A DNA stretch of 52,117 nt from Oscillospiraceae bacterium (lineage in GTDB: Bacteria; Bacillota; Clostridia; Oscillospirales; Ruminococcaceae): NCBI GenBank assembly GCA_020024215.1, contig JAHHUC010000004.1, positions 1 to 52,117 on the forward strand, in the 5' to 3' direction. A program made the translations under genes and the position numbers. Below the pieces are notes generated by a model. It did not search any database and was not told the origin of the DNA. It was given only the letters and a program-made list of their open reading frames with translations. Positions 17,525 through 26,253 of the stretch are shown here, piece by piece. Position 1 is the first letter of the stretch, and the number at the start of each line of letters is the position of its first letter.

Positions 17525-18697
17525 TTATTTAAGCTCCTTGTAGGCGCCGTCTGCAATTTGCACTGCCTTGGCCGGCTTTGTAGGCTCGCCTTCCTTGGAC
17601 CATGTCATTGTGCCTGTTACACCCTTTACCTCAATTTCTGTCATGGCAGAGATCATCTTTTCGTTAAAGTCCTTGTCAGAGGGCTTTGCGCCGGATTTTT
17701 CAAGGCAGGCTGCGATTGTGTAAACTGCATCATAGGCATCTGCTGCAAACTGGTCGGGTACCTGTCCGTTGAAATTTTCCTTATAGTTTTTTACAAATGA
17801 AGCTGTCGGCTCCTGCTGAGAATCGGCAGAATAGGGTGTGAGCAGGATAAGCCCCTCGGCATATTGGAGATTTTCCTCGCCGATTTTTTCGATGATTCCG
17901 TCCATGCCGTCAGCTCCGAAGAACTTTACATCAAGATTCATCTTTCCTGCCTGTGTCAGAACATATGCTGCCTCGGGTGCGTAGATGGGCATGAAGAGAA
18001 GCTCTGCGCCTGAGGCCTTTACAGCATGAAGCTGTGTGGAAAAGTCGGTGTTGGACTGGTTTGTAAATGCCTGCTGTGTAACTATTTCAAGACCTATTTC
18101 CTTTGCCCTTTGCAAAAATGCCTCTGTGACACCGGCTGAATAGTCATTTGATTTGTCATATAGCACAGCCACCTTTGAGGCAAGGCCGTTGTCCTTGATG
18201 AAGCCGGCGCTGTAAAAGCCCAAATCAGGGTCCATGTAGCATACTCTGAAGGCATTGTCATATTTTGTGCAGTCCTTCTGAGAGCCGGAGGGTGTGAGGA
18301 GCAAAAGCCCGTCCTTTTTGGCTTCCTCGGCAATTGCGATGGAGCAGCCGGAGGTGGTTGCGCCTAAGGAGACATCCATTCCCTGATCCATAAGTGTGGC
18401 ATAGTTGGCAACAGCCTTTGTGGTGTCTGCCTCGTCATCTTCAAACTTCAATTCCAGCTTCATGCCGTTTACTCCGCCCTTTTCATTCAGCTCGTCGACA
18501 GCTAAAAGAGCGCCCTGTCTTACAGATATGCCGTAGGTTGCATAGTTTCCGGTGAGAGGGCCGCTTCCGCCGATGACAACTGTCTGGGCATCCGTGCTGT
18601 CAGATGAGCCTGCGCTGCCGCCGTTTTTGTCTGCACAGCCTGTCAAAAGGCTCATTGCCATAGTCAATGATAGGAAAAATGATGCAAATTTTTTCAT
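17525..18697 (-). CDS. Branched-chain amino acid (LivJ/LivK-type) substrate-binding lipoprotein
   Basis: A 390-residue extracellular receptor of the periplasmic binding protein type I fold. The lipoprotein signal ends in LLTGC (C21), giving a lipid-anchored protein. The mature part begins VVIGGSGPLTGNYATYGISVRQGALLAVDELNEKGGVNG (residues about 40-78), the hallmark of Leu/Ile/Val-binding proteins. It is the first gene of the liv operon, with GAGGT 7 bases before the ATG and a 64-base gap to livH. The true ligand within the amino acid class cannot be read from sequence. Confidence 0.92.
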   Translation of the reverse strand: MKKFASFFLSLTMAMSLLTGCADKNGGSAGSSDSTDAQTVVIGGSGPLTGNYATYGISVRQGALLAVDELNEKGGVNGMKLELKFEDDEADTTKAVANYATLMDQGMDVSLGATTSGCSIAIAEEAKKDGLLLLTPSGSQKDCTKYDNAFRVCYMDPDLGFYSAGFIKDNGLASKVAVLYDKSNDYSAGVTEAFLQRAKEIGLEIVTQQAFTNQSNTDFSTQLHAVKASGAELLFMPIYAPEAAYVLTQAGKMNLDVKFFGADGMDGIIEKIGEENLQYAEGLILLTPYSADSQQEPTASFVKNYKENFNGQVPDQFAADAYDAVYTIAACLEKSGAKPSDKDFNEKMISAMTEIEVKGVTGTMTWSKEGEPTKPAKAVQIADGAYKELK

Positions 18698-18777
18698 GAT
18701 AAATACCTCTTTTTAATAATTTGTTTGTCGATTTATTTTTCCCCTGCTCCTCTCCTGCAGAAAAAAGAACATGAGAA

Positions 18778-18810
18778 AAGCGGCCCTGCCTTTTGGCAGA
18801 GCCGCTTATT
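18778..18810. terminator. Terminator between the small membrane gene and the liv operon
   Basis: AAGCGGCCCTGCC-TTTT-GGCAGAGCCGCTT, a 13-pair GC-rich stem with one mismatch and T-rich flanks. It terminates the upstream minus-strand gene at 18826-19098. Confidence 0.8.
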
Positions 18811-18825
18811 TTTAAGGTTTCCCCA

Positions 18826-19098
18826 TTAAAAATCAAAGACACTGTTCCCAAAGGCATATATTATTCTGTGCTTAATAATGACTGCAATAATAATTATGGA
18901 AATTATCAGAGAGTAAATAAGGGCAGCAGCAATAATGACGCTTATGAAAGCGCCTGCCAGAAGGAATAAAAAAGCACATGCTGCAAGCGCAGCATGTGCC
19001 CGTAAATCAATCTTTTCAGTTGATGAAGCGCAGGAAAAAGCGGCTGAACATTCACATTCAGCAGAATAATTATTCATGTTGCAAAATGAACGGAACAT
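18826..19098 (-). CDS. Small cysteine-rich-headed membrane protein, unknown function
   Basis: A 90-residue protein. The N-terminal 30 residues have four cysteines (including CECS) and the rest forms two hydrophobic segments of about 20 residues (AALAACAFLFLLAGAFISVI and a run of Ile/Leu/Ala), ending in a short polar tail. The start ATG 19098 follows AAGGAGG by 8 bases, and a terminator follows the stop, so it is a real single-gene unit. I recognise no family. Confidence 0.6.
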   Translation of the reverse strand: MFRSFCNMNNYSAECECSAAFSCASSTEKIDLRAHAALAACAFLFLLAGAFISVIIAAALIYSLIISIIIIAVIIKHRIIYAFGNSVFDF

Positions 19099-19245
19099 AT
19101 GCTTTTCCTCCTTCAAAAATCTTGTCTCGATTATAGTTTAACGCTTTAACAATGTCAAGCGAAAATGCAAAATTTATTAAATATTTGTTAAAACCTGATA
19201 ATTATACTGTTTATGTGTTTAAAAAATATGAATGATATGTATATT

Positions 19246-20646
19246 CTATTGATTTCTCAGCTTTTTGTACTCCCTCTTAAAGCATATGGGGGTTATTATT
19301 CCTCTGAAGCACATATCCGCAAGCATTATAACCCACGCTGCATGAATTTTCAGATTGAATACAAATGTGCAGATAAGACAGCCCACTATCCTTATGCCCC
19401 ATATGCCGGTAAGGCCTATGTAAAAGGGCTTTTTGGTATCTCCTATTCCCCTTAAGCAGCCGCTGTAAACAATATCCAGCGCCTGAACAGCCTCTCCGAA
19501 GGCAACTATTTTAAGAAGTGAAGCGCCTATGGCTATTATGTTTTCATCGGCAATGAATATTGACATGATGGGCCGTCCGAATAAAAACATTATAACACCT
19601 GCAAGAACTCCGTAGGAAAAGCCTATTGCACCGGAAAATTTTGCAAATTTTTCTCCGTCATCAAATCTTTTTGCACCCATAGCCTGTGACATAAGTGTCT
19701 GGACAGCTATCTGTATTCCCGACACAGGCATATAGGAAAAGCTTTCAGCCTGCACAGCCAGATGATGTGCAGCAACGCTGGCAGTTCCCATAGTGGAGAT
19801 GCATCTCATATAAAGCATCTGACCCAGGTTTATGGTAAGCCTTTCTAAAAATATGGGCAGGCCTATATAAAAGGCTTTTTTGTAGATCTCCCTGTCCTTT
19901 CCAGGTGTGAGCATTTCACTTAAGCTTATGTATATTCCCTTGTTGTTTTTTAAAACGGCAAGGAATAAAAATAAGGTGGAGATGGTTATGGCTATAAGGG
20001 TTGCAAAGGCGGCTCCGCCCACGCCCTTGCCGGCTCCCCAGATGTGTATGGTGCTGCCTAATATGTTTACATCCCTCGAGGGGAATATAAAAAGTGCGTT
20101 GAGAATGATGTTTACAATTATGGAAAAGGTGTTTATCACAAGCGGAATCTTTGTCTCTCCTGTGCAGCGCAGCGTGGAGGAGCAGGCTGTGCCCGCCATG
20201 TTTATCACAAAGGATATGCTGTAAATGGTGAGGTAAATCCTGCTCATCTCTCTTATGGATGGGTCTGCCCCCATCCACACAGGTATCCTGCCTGATAAAA
20301 GCACACAAAGCACAGTTATTGCAAGGCCCATGCTCAGGGATACAAAAATGCTTTTGTTTGCGCTCTGCGATGCCTTTCCCATATTGTTTTCACCTATGGA
20401 ATGGGCGGTTATAACTGAAAAGCCTGTGGTCACGGCGGACATTATTCCGCCTAAAAGCCATGAGAAGGGAGCCAGTATTCCCACGGCGGCTGATGCCTCT
20501 GCGCCCAAGGCTCCCACCTGAGCTGTATCACATATGGCAAACAGGCTGAACACCATCTGCTCCATTATGGATGGTATGCTGAGTTTAAGTACAGTGTGTG
20601 CATGATTTTTTCCCAAATTCAATACACTGGCTTTATTTTCTGCCAT
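19246..20646 (-). CDS. MATE family efflux transporter
   Basis: A 466-residue integral membrane protein of the multidrug and toxic compound extrusion family, exporting cationic drugs or metabolites in exchange for Na+ or H+. Twelve hydrophobic segments; family regions include SIPSIMEQMVFSLFAICDTAQVG near the N-terminus, RYTGET-like RCTGETKIP in the first half and CLRGIGDTKKPFYIGL in the second. AGGAGGG precedes the ATG. It stands alone and is divergent from the metallo-beta-lactamase gene. Substrate unknown. Confidence 0.93.
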   Translation of the reverse strand: MAENKASVLNLGKNHAHTVLKLSIPSIMEQMVFSLFAICDTAQVGALGAEASAAVGILAPFSWLLGGIMSAVTTGFSVITAHSIGENNMGKASQSANKSIFVSLSMGLAITVLCVLLSGRIPVWMGADPSIREMSRIYLTIYSISFVINMAGTACSSTLRCTGETKIPLVINTFSIIVNIILNALFIFPSRDVNILGSTIHIWGAGKGVGGAAFATLIAITISTLFLFLAVLKNNKGIYISLSEMLTPGKDREIYKKAFYIGLPIFLERLTINLGQMLYMRCISTMGTASVAAHHLAVQAESFSYMPVSGIQIAVQTLMSQAMGAKRFDDGEKFAKFSGAIGFSYGVLAGVIMFLFGRPIMSIFIADENIIAIGASLLKIVAFGEAVQALDIVYSGCLRGIGDTKKPFYIGLTGIWGIRIVGCLICTFVFNLKIHAAWVIMLADMCFRGIITPICFKREYKKLRNQ

Positions 20647-20768
20647 AAAACTATACCCTCCTAAAATTTTTATTTACATCGTACAATTATAGCATATTTT
20701 ATCAAATTTGCATATTGAAAAAAATTATTGTGCAATTCTTGTGCATTTAACAAAATTAAAACAAACTG

Positions 20769-20777
20769 TGGTATAAT
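20769..20777 (+). promoter_or_regulatory. Extended -10 promoter of the beta-CASP hydrolase gene
   Basis: TGGTATAAT is a perfect TATAAT with the TGn extension. The -35 region is weak, as is common with extended -10 promoters. It would start transcription near 20784, about 60 bases before the gene. Confidence 0.6.
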
Positions 20778-20842
20778 GTTAAAAAAAGTTGTATTATATA
20801 TACATGGAACAAAGGTATATCAAGCATACAGGAGGGAATGTA

Positions 20843-22450
20843 ATGAAGCTTACTTTTTTGGGCGCTACACATGAGGTCACCGGAAGCTGCTTTTACCTTG
20901 AGGCAGCAGGAAAAAGAGTGATCATCGACTGCGGCATGGAGCAGGGAAAGGATATTTTTGAAAATGTGGATTTGCCGATAGGTGCAAACGCAGTTGATTA
21001 TGTGCTTTTGACCCATTCGCATATCGACCATTCGGGAAAGCTGCCGCTTTTGTATAAGGAGGGCTTCCACGGGGAGATCCACTCGACAGAGCCCACGCGG
21101 GATCTTTGCGACATAATGCTCAAAGACTCTGCCCACATACAGGAATTTGAAGCCGAGTGGAGAAACAGAAAGGGCAAGAGAGCAGGTCAGGAGGAATATG
21201 TCCCCCTTTATACCATGGATGACGCCTTAGGCGCAATCTCACTTTTTGTAAGCCACCCATATGAGGAAAAATTCCTCCTTGCACCGGGGATTGAGGTGAG
21301 GTTCATAGATGTGGGCCACCTTTTGGGCTCTGCCTCCATAGAGGTGTGGGCAACCGAGGGAAATGAGACAAGAAAGCTGGTATTTTCAGGCGACATAGGA
21401 AATACCCATCAGCCCATTCTGAAGGACCCAAAATATATCAAGGATGCAGATTATGTCATCACAGAGTCAACATACGGCGACAGAAGCCACGGAGAAAGGC
21501 CGGATTATGTAAAGCATCTTGCAGACATAATAAACGAAACATTTGAAAAGGGCGGAAATGTGGTTGTACCCTCCTTTGCTGTGGGAAGAACTCAGGAGCT
21601 TTTATATTTTTTAAGAGAGATAAAGGAGAAGAACCTCTGTCCTAAGTTTTCAAACTTCCCTGTTTATGTGGATTCCCCTATGGCTGTGGAGGCAACCCAT
21701 GTGTTTAACGAGAACAGCCTTGAAAGCTATGATGATGAGGCTATGGAGCTGATAAAAAAAGGGATAAATCCCATTGCCTTCAAGGATCTTAAGCTTTCTG
21801 TCACAAGCGAGGACTCCAAGGCCATAAACTTTGACACTGTTCCCAAGGTTATACTTTCAGCCTCCGGAATGTGCGAGGCAGGAAGGATAAAGCACCATCT
21901 CAAGCACAACCTCTGGAGAAAGGAAAGCACCATACTCTTTGTGGGCTATCAGGCAGCCAACACACTGGGCAGAAGACTTTTGGAGGGGGCAGAAAGCGTA
22001 AAGCTTTTTGGTGAAACAATTGATGTAAAGGCAAACATCGTAAGGCTTCCTGGCGTTTCAGGACACGCTGACCATGACGGCCTTTTAAGATGGCTTAAGG
22101 AATTTTCCCCAATTCCCAAAAAGGTGTTTGTTGTCCACGGGGATGACGAGGTGGCAACAAAATATACAGGCGAGCTCAGGTCCTTGGGCTATGATGCGGT
22201 TGCACCCTATTCGGGAGCCGGCTATGACCTTATAACAGGACAGTGTGTATATGAGGCAAGGCCTGTTCCCATTGAAAAGAAGAGCTATGCTGCCGAAAGA
22301 GCATCTGCCACATACAGAAGGCTTATGCTCATGGGTCAGAGGCTTATGGAGGTTATTGCCCACAATGAGGGAGGAACAAATAAGGATCTTGCAAAGTTTG
22401 CAGATCAGATTGCCTCCTTGTGCGATAAGTGGGACAGATATCACGAATAA
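20843..22450 (+). CDS. Beta-CASP metallo-beta-lactamase (RNA-processing exo/endonuclease-like)
   Basis: A 535-residue cytoplasmic protein of the metallo-beta-lactamase/beta-CASP superfamily (YSH1/CPSF73-like), whose members cut or trim RNA. The zinc motif LLTHSHIDHSGKLP, GDIGNTHQPIL, and the beta-CASP segment VVVPSFAVGRTQELLYFL are followed by the C-terminal RMMBL-type domain with VSGHADHDGLLRWL and VHGDDEVA. The start is ATG 20843 with GGAGGG 6 bases upstream; the frame is open to 20789 but has no site there. It differs from RNase J in domain order and is usually a second beta-CASP protein in Clostridia. RNA target unknown. Confidence 0.9.
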   Translation: MKLTFLGATHEVTGSCFYLEAAGKRVIIDCGMEQGKDIFENVDLPIGANAVDYVLLTHSHIDHSGKLPLLYKEGFHGEIHSTEPTRDLCDIMLKDSAHIQEFEAEWRNRKGKRAGQEEYVPLYTMDDALGAISLFVSHPYEEKFLLAPGIEVRFIDVGHLLGSASIEVWATEGNETRKLVFSGDIGNTHQPILKDPKYIKDADYVITESTYGDRSHGERPDYVKHLADIINETFEKGGNVVVPSFAVGRTQELLYFLREIKEKNLCPKFSNFPVYVDSPMAVEATHVFNENSLESYDDEAMELIKKGINPIAFKDLKLSVTSEDSKAINFDTVPKVILSASGMCEAGRIKHHLKHNLWRKESTILFVGYQAANTLGRRLLEGAESVKLFGETIDVKANIVRLPGVSGHADHDGLLRWLKEFSPIPKKVFVVHGDDEVATKYTGELRSLGYDAVAPYSGAGYDLITGQCVYEARPVPIEKKSYAAERASATYRRLMLMGQRLMEVIAHNEGGTNKDLAKFADQIASLCDKWDRYHE

Positions 22451-22490
22451 AAATGCAGCGGCAATTGTTTTAAAATTGCCGTATAATGCA

Positions 22491-22537
22491 AAGGTCGGTA
22501 TTTAAAGCCCTTAAAGCTTTTAGATACCGACCTTTTT
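22491..22537. terminator. Bidirectional terminator between convergent genes
   Basis: AAGGTCGGTAT (22491-22501) pairs with ATACCGACCTT (22524-22534), flanked by T-rich tails. A smaller GGCAATT/AATTGCC hairpin precedes it at about 22460-22480. Confidence 0.8.
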
Positions 22538-22577
22538 ATATGCTTTTGCAGACATATGTGCCTTGATGACGACTTTT

Positions 22578-23120
22578 TTAGTTTTCCAGCTGCTTACCTA
22601 AAAATACGGCAGCAGTGGCCGCTATTTTTATCTCAGAATCCTTTGCCAGTGAGGGGGTGTCGCCTATAAGAAGAGAAACGGCACCGCACACATCTCCTGA
22701 TGAAATTATAGCAACCGACACCAAAGCCTTTTTATCTATCCCCTCTATGGGATAAAGCGGTGGGGTGGATGGAGCTTCCAGTATATATTGATTCCTTTCC
22801 TCCATCAGCTCCTCCAAGGCCTGCGATATCCTCCTCTCCTGAACCTCCTTTTTTGGAAGCCCGGCAGATGCAATCACGTGATCCCTGTCGCTTATTATTA
22901 TGGGATATCCCCCCACTTTGTACATGGCCTCCGCATATTGGCAGGCAAAGGAGCCTATCTCCCCGATAGGAGAATATTTTTTAAAAATTACCTCGCCCTC
23001 ACGATCTGTAAAAATTTCCAGCGGGTCGCCCTCTCTTATTCTCATGGTGCGCCTTATTTCCTTTGGGATGACAACTCTTCCCAAATCATCTATGCGCCTT
23101 ACAATTCCAGTAGCTTTCAT
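22578..23120 (-). CDS. spoVT: Stage V sporulation protein T
   Basis: A 180-residue transcription regulator that, in Bacillus, tunes sigma-G-dependent forespore genes. The N-terminal AbrB swapped-hairpin DNA-binding domain (MKATGIVRRIDDLGRVVIPK, residues 1-20, continuing to about 52) is followed by a GAF-like sensing domain. GGGAGG precedes the ATG. Presence of SpoVT is strong evidence of an endospore former. Confidence 0.96.
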   Translation of the reverse strand: MKATGIVRRIDDLGRVVIPKEIRRTMRIREGDPLEIFTDREGEVIFKKYSPIGEIGSFACQYAEAMYKVGGYPIIISDRDHVIASAGLPKKEVQERRISQALEELMEERNQYILEAPSTPPLYPIEGIDKKALVSVAIISSGDVCGAVSLLIGDTPSLAKDSEIKIAATAAVFLGKQLEN

Positions 23121-23320
23121 AAAAGTCCTCCCAAAAAATTTCTCTGTTCCTATTATGAGCAGTATTTTTTTCCCTATTCCTGCAAATTTTATAAATATGA
23201 TATGAAAGCAGAGGTATAAGTAAGAGGCGATGGAAGGCTTATTGCATCAAAAGCCGGATATGGCATTTTAAAGCCATTTTAAGTATTAAACAAAGGCTTA
23301 TAGATATTTGCACATTCTGA

Positions 23321-23989
23321 TTATTTTTCAAAATTGTAAACGATGGGCTCATATGAATATGTCTCTGTTGTGAGCATGCTTTCCATAAGATCTATATATT
23401 GTTCTTTTGTAAGCAGAGGCTCAAATTCAGCTATTATCTTTTTTGCTCTTTCGGCATTGTTTTTTAAAAGCCTGTATGCACTGAGCGCAAATATCTTTGC
23501 AGTATTCACATAAGCATCATAAGGGTCCTCCACCTTTACATTGTCACAATGCAGCTCCCCGGAAAAGCCTCCTGAATTAAACTGCAAAAGAGGCATAATG
23601 CAGCTTATGTCACCGTAATCCCCCGAGCTTGTGGAGTGAAAATCCGGACCTGTTTCAGTGACAGGTGTGTCATTGCAAACAAGACTCAGCACCTCTCTCA
23701 TCACACCGGCATCCTTTATGGGAACAATGGGCAAATTTCCCGGAAGTGTATCTATGGTGACAGTGCATCCGGTGGCCATCGCGCCTGCCTTCAGTGACCT
23801 GTCCACCTTTTTGGCTGCATCCATATATGCTTTTATGCTCTTTCCTCTTATAGAATATTCAAGCCTTATGTCATCAGCTATGATGTTGGCAGCACTTCCC
23901 CCCTTTGTAAGACAGCCGTGAACCCTGACCGTGTCCTCATCTTTAAAGGATTCTCTTTGAGCAAAGGCGAAACTGCTTAAGTCATACTC
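23321..23989 (-). pseudogene. 5'-truncated M20 amidohydrolase (AbgB-like)
   Basis: The C-terminal half of an M20-family amidohydrolase close to the p-aminobenzoyl-glutamate hydrolase B group. The SSGDYGDISCIMP stretch is the family's conserved STDVGDVSW-like site. The longest ATG-started frame begins at 23824, but family-like sequence continues upstream in the same frame (FAFAQRESFKDED, then VHGCLTKGGSAANIIADDIR) until an in-frame TAA near 23990. The N-terminal half with the first metal ligands is missing, and no ribosome site fits. It therefore looks like a dead remnant beside the accessory region. Confidence 0.75.
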
Positions 23990-24709
23990 TTAATATCCAA
24001 GCGAAGATTGCTGTGAAGACTAAACTGCGAGGCCTGAAATAAAAGTGTAGAACAACACATCTAAAATCATTTTACCCAATTTGAATTTCAAATATGATAC
24101 TGTGCAAAATATAACTGTTTCAAAATAAAAGAAAAACGAAGGAAAGAAAATTATAATAAAGCTTTTTGTAGAAAATAAAGAGATGGTTCGTAAGGATGTT
24201 GATGAGGAGCTAAAACTTTTTTGCCAACATCAATTAGAACAGAAAAGAAAATAGAAGAAAAAATGTCTATTTCCGTCAAAAAAACTTGTGTGTATTCAGT
24301 AATTTCCAGTTTATAAGGAAAAGAGAAAATGACTTATAAGCAACAGAAGGCTGTAAATAAATTTACAAATTATTGAAGGTATAAAGTCTTTGAAAGATAG
24401 AAAAAGCCTTTTGTGTTATTTAATAGATGCTGTGTTTTCAAAAATTTATTTAGGCTTTGAAATAAACTTAAAAATTTAGGAAATGTTTTCGTAAATTTTT
24501 AAGTTGGATGTTAATTGAAGCCTGTGAAGCAGTATGACTTTTATATAAAAGTCAGCAAAATAATGTTCGATATTTTATTCTGCTATTCAATTGTTTTGGG
24601 TATGTAATAGATTTAGCAAATATAAAGCAAAACGAAATCAATAAATGAATACAATGCATAAAAAGCTTAATTATAGATGAGCATTATTTACATATTTGTT
24701 AATAATAGA
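23990..24709. other. Long AT-rich intergenic stretch without recognised genes
   Basis: About 700 bases between the M20 remnant and the first GntR promoter. It is AT-rich with many stops in all frames. A short coding-like stretch of about 30 codons is seen around 24160-24255 but has no partner or start context. A perfect palindrome GACTTTTATATAAAAGTC lies at 24536-24553. I find no insertion sequence or RNA gene. Confidence 0.5.
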
Positions 24710-24738
24710 TTGACAAAGACAAAATATTCAAATATAAT
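24710..24738 (+). promoter_or_regulatory. Consensus sigma-A promoter of the first gntR gene
   Basis: TTGACA (24710-24715) and TATAAT (24733-24738) with an exact 17-base spacer. Transcription would start near 24745, directly in front of the palindromic operator candidate at 24750-24765. Confidence 0.85.
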
Positions 24739-24749
24739 TCAGATATAAA

Positions 24750-24765
24750 TTAAATTTAAATTTAA
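24750..24765. promoter_or_regulatory. Candidate GntR operator 1
   Basis: TTAAATTTAAATTTAA is a perfect 16-bp palindrome just downstream of the predicted transcription start of the first gntR gene, where a bound repressor would block transcription. It resembles sites at 25463-25482 and 26215-26234. Confidence 0.5.
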
Positions 24766-24788
24766 ATATTTTATGAATACGGAAGTAA

Positions 24789-25454
24789 ATGATGTATAAC
24801 AAGGTAAGTTTGGATAAACAGGTATATGATAGGTTTATAGAGGGATTTTATTTAAAAAATTATAGCGCAGGTGAAATACTGGATCCTGCTGAATTAGCCG
24901 AAAGCTATGGAGTCAGCAGAACACCTGTGGTTCATGCTTTAAGGAAACTGGCAAATGAAAACATCCTTGAAATACATAAAAACGGAAGATTTGTTATACC
25001 TGTTCCCAGAGAAAATATTGTGCGGGACATATGCAATACTTGGCTTTTTTTAGAAAAAGCAGCAGCTGAAGATATTATGGATAATGGATTTTCTGAAGAA
25101 GCCTATAAAGATCTTACAGGCTTGGCTTTTCAAGGATGTGATGAATACACAGCACAAAGTGATGTGGACGGAGTTATAAATGACGTAAATTTTCATAGAC
25201 GATTGGTTTCATATGTTAGCAACAGCTGCATTAAGGATATGCATCAGCTTATTTTTAACAGATTTATAAGCATCAGGTTTGTGCTTAGACCAGTATGCGA
25301 ATTGCAGCAGATAGCTGTGAAGGATCATATAGAGCTGATTGAAAGTATGAAAGCTAATAACAAGGAAAAGACCTTTCAATGCTTGGAGGGGCACATAGGA
25401 AGGATTATTCCACGATTATGCAGCCAATGCAGGGATATAAAAGAACAGGTTTAG
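24789..25454 (+). CDS. GntR-family regulator with FCD ligand-binding domain
   Basis: A 221-residue transcription regulator. Residues about 12-75 form the winged helix (ILDPAELAESYGVSRTPVVH, then ALRKLANENILEIHKNGRF), and the rest is an all-helical FCD (FadR-type) effector domain, with NFHRRLV as the usual metal/ligand-binding region. ATG codons at 24789 and 24792 are both possible after a weak GGAAG. It heads module 1, whose hydrolase and transporter genes it probably controls. Its paralogue follows directly. Confidence 0.9.
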   Translation: MMYNKVSLDKQVYDRFIEGFYLKNYSAGEILDPAELAESYGVSRTPVVHALRKLANENILEIHKNGRFVIPVPRENIVRDICNTWLFLEKAAAEDIMDNGFSEEAYKDLTGLAFQGCDEYTAQSDVDGVINDVNFHRRLVSYVSNSCIKDMHQLIFNRFISIRFVLRPVCELQQIAVKDHIELIESMKANNKEKTFQCLEGHIGRIIPRLCSQCRDIKEQV

Positions 25455-25462
25455 CTTAAAGC

Positions 25463-25482
25463 AAATAAATTTGAATTTTTAT
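25463..25482. promoter_or_regulatory. Candidate GntR operator 2
   Basis: AAATAAATTTGAATTTTTAT matches 17 of 20 bases of the perfect palindrome upstream of the creatininase gene (26215-26234). It lies in front of the second gntR gene. Confidence 0.45.
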
Positions 25483-25515
25483 ATATCACAATTTGTTTGT
25501 ATATTGATGAATAGG

Positions 25516-26170
25516 ATGATGAGATACGTATAATAAAATAAGCTTAGATGAAACAGTTTATGAAAATCTTATAGAGAGCTTCTATTCCTGCAGCTATGTT
25601 TCTGGGCAAATTATCGATCCAGAGGCATTGGTTACCAAATACAGCGTAAGCAGAACACCTGTGGTACACGCTTTAAGGCGGCTTGCAAATGAAAAGATAC
25701 TGGAAGTGCATAAAAATGGCCGGTTTGTTGTTCCTGTTCCAAACAAAAAAACAGTATCAGATGTTTGCAGAGCAAGGCTGCTCCTTGAGGAAAGGGCGAT
25801 TGATATGATAATGGATAAGCCCTTTAGCCAAAGCGTTTTTACAAAGCTTTATGATATTGCAGACACAAGCAGAGAAAGCTTAAAGCTGCACAATGATACT
25901 GAAAGTGTAAAAAATGACATGCTGTTTCACAGAACATTGGTTATGTGTTCTGACAGCGAGTGTCTTATAGATCTGCATAGACTTGAGCTTAATAGATTTA
26001 TAGGGATTAAATACACACTCAGAGATCAGTATGAAACACAAAAAGAAGCTGTTAACAGACATTTTGAAATTGTGGATCAAATGTGTAATGGTAATCGCGC
26101 AGCAGCAATTGAAGGTATTAAAGAGCATATATTGCAGACAATGCACAGACTTTGCAATAAGGTCGAATGA
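25516..26170 (+). pseudogene. Second GntR/FCD regulator, 5' end broken by a 7-base insertion
   Basis: A close paralogue of the preceding regulator. The homologous start, ATGATG at 25516-25521, is followed by seven extra bases (AGATACG, 25522-25528) before the sequence that aligns with the paralogue (YNKISLDETVYENLIESFY). Read from that ATG, translation stops at once at TAA. In the homologous frame a TGA at 25520 blocks extension. The remaining open frame from TTG 25628 to 26170 encodes 180 residues but lacks the first helices of the winged helix. The FCD part is intact (FHRTLV, EAVNRHFEIVDQM). It may be dead, or a shortened protein may be made from an alternative start. Confidence 0.7.
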
Positions 26171-26214
26171 TAAAATTTTATGGGAAAAGCAGCAGAGATT
26201 TATTTTTTTCTAAA

Positions 26215-26234
26215 AAATAAATTTAAATTTATTT
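26215..26234. promoter_or_regulatory. Candidate GntR operator 3 before the creatininase operon
   Basis: AAATAAATTTAAATTTATTT is a perfect 20-bp palindrome ending 2 bases before the ribosome binding site of the creatininase-family gene. Its position and similarity to sites 1 and 2 suggest shared control of the whole module. Confidence 0.55.
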
Positions 26235-26253
26235 ATGAGAGGATATGATTAAA

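Noticed and set aside
24160..24255. Short open stretch in the spacer before the gntR genes, considered as a transposase or regulator remnant
   Set aside because: About 30 codons without a recognisable motif; no inverted-repeat ends or target duplications nearby.
23990..24788. Possible insertion sequence or CRISPR-like repeats in the long AT-rich spacer
   Set aside because: No regular repeats, transposase motif or terminal inverted repeats were found on reading; only AT-rich DNA and one palindrome.
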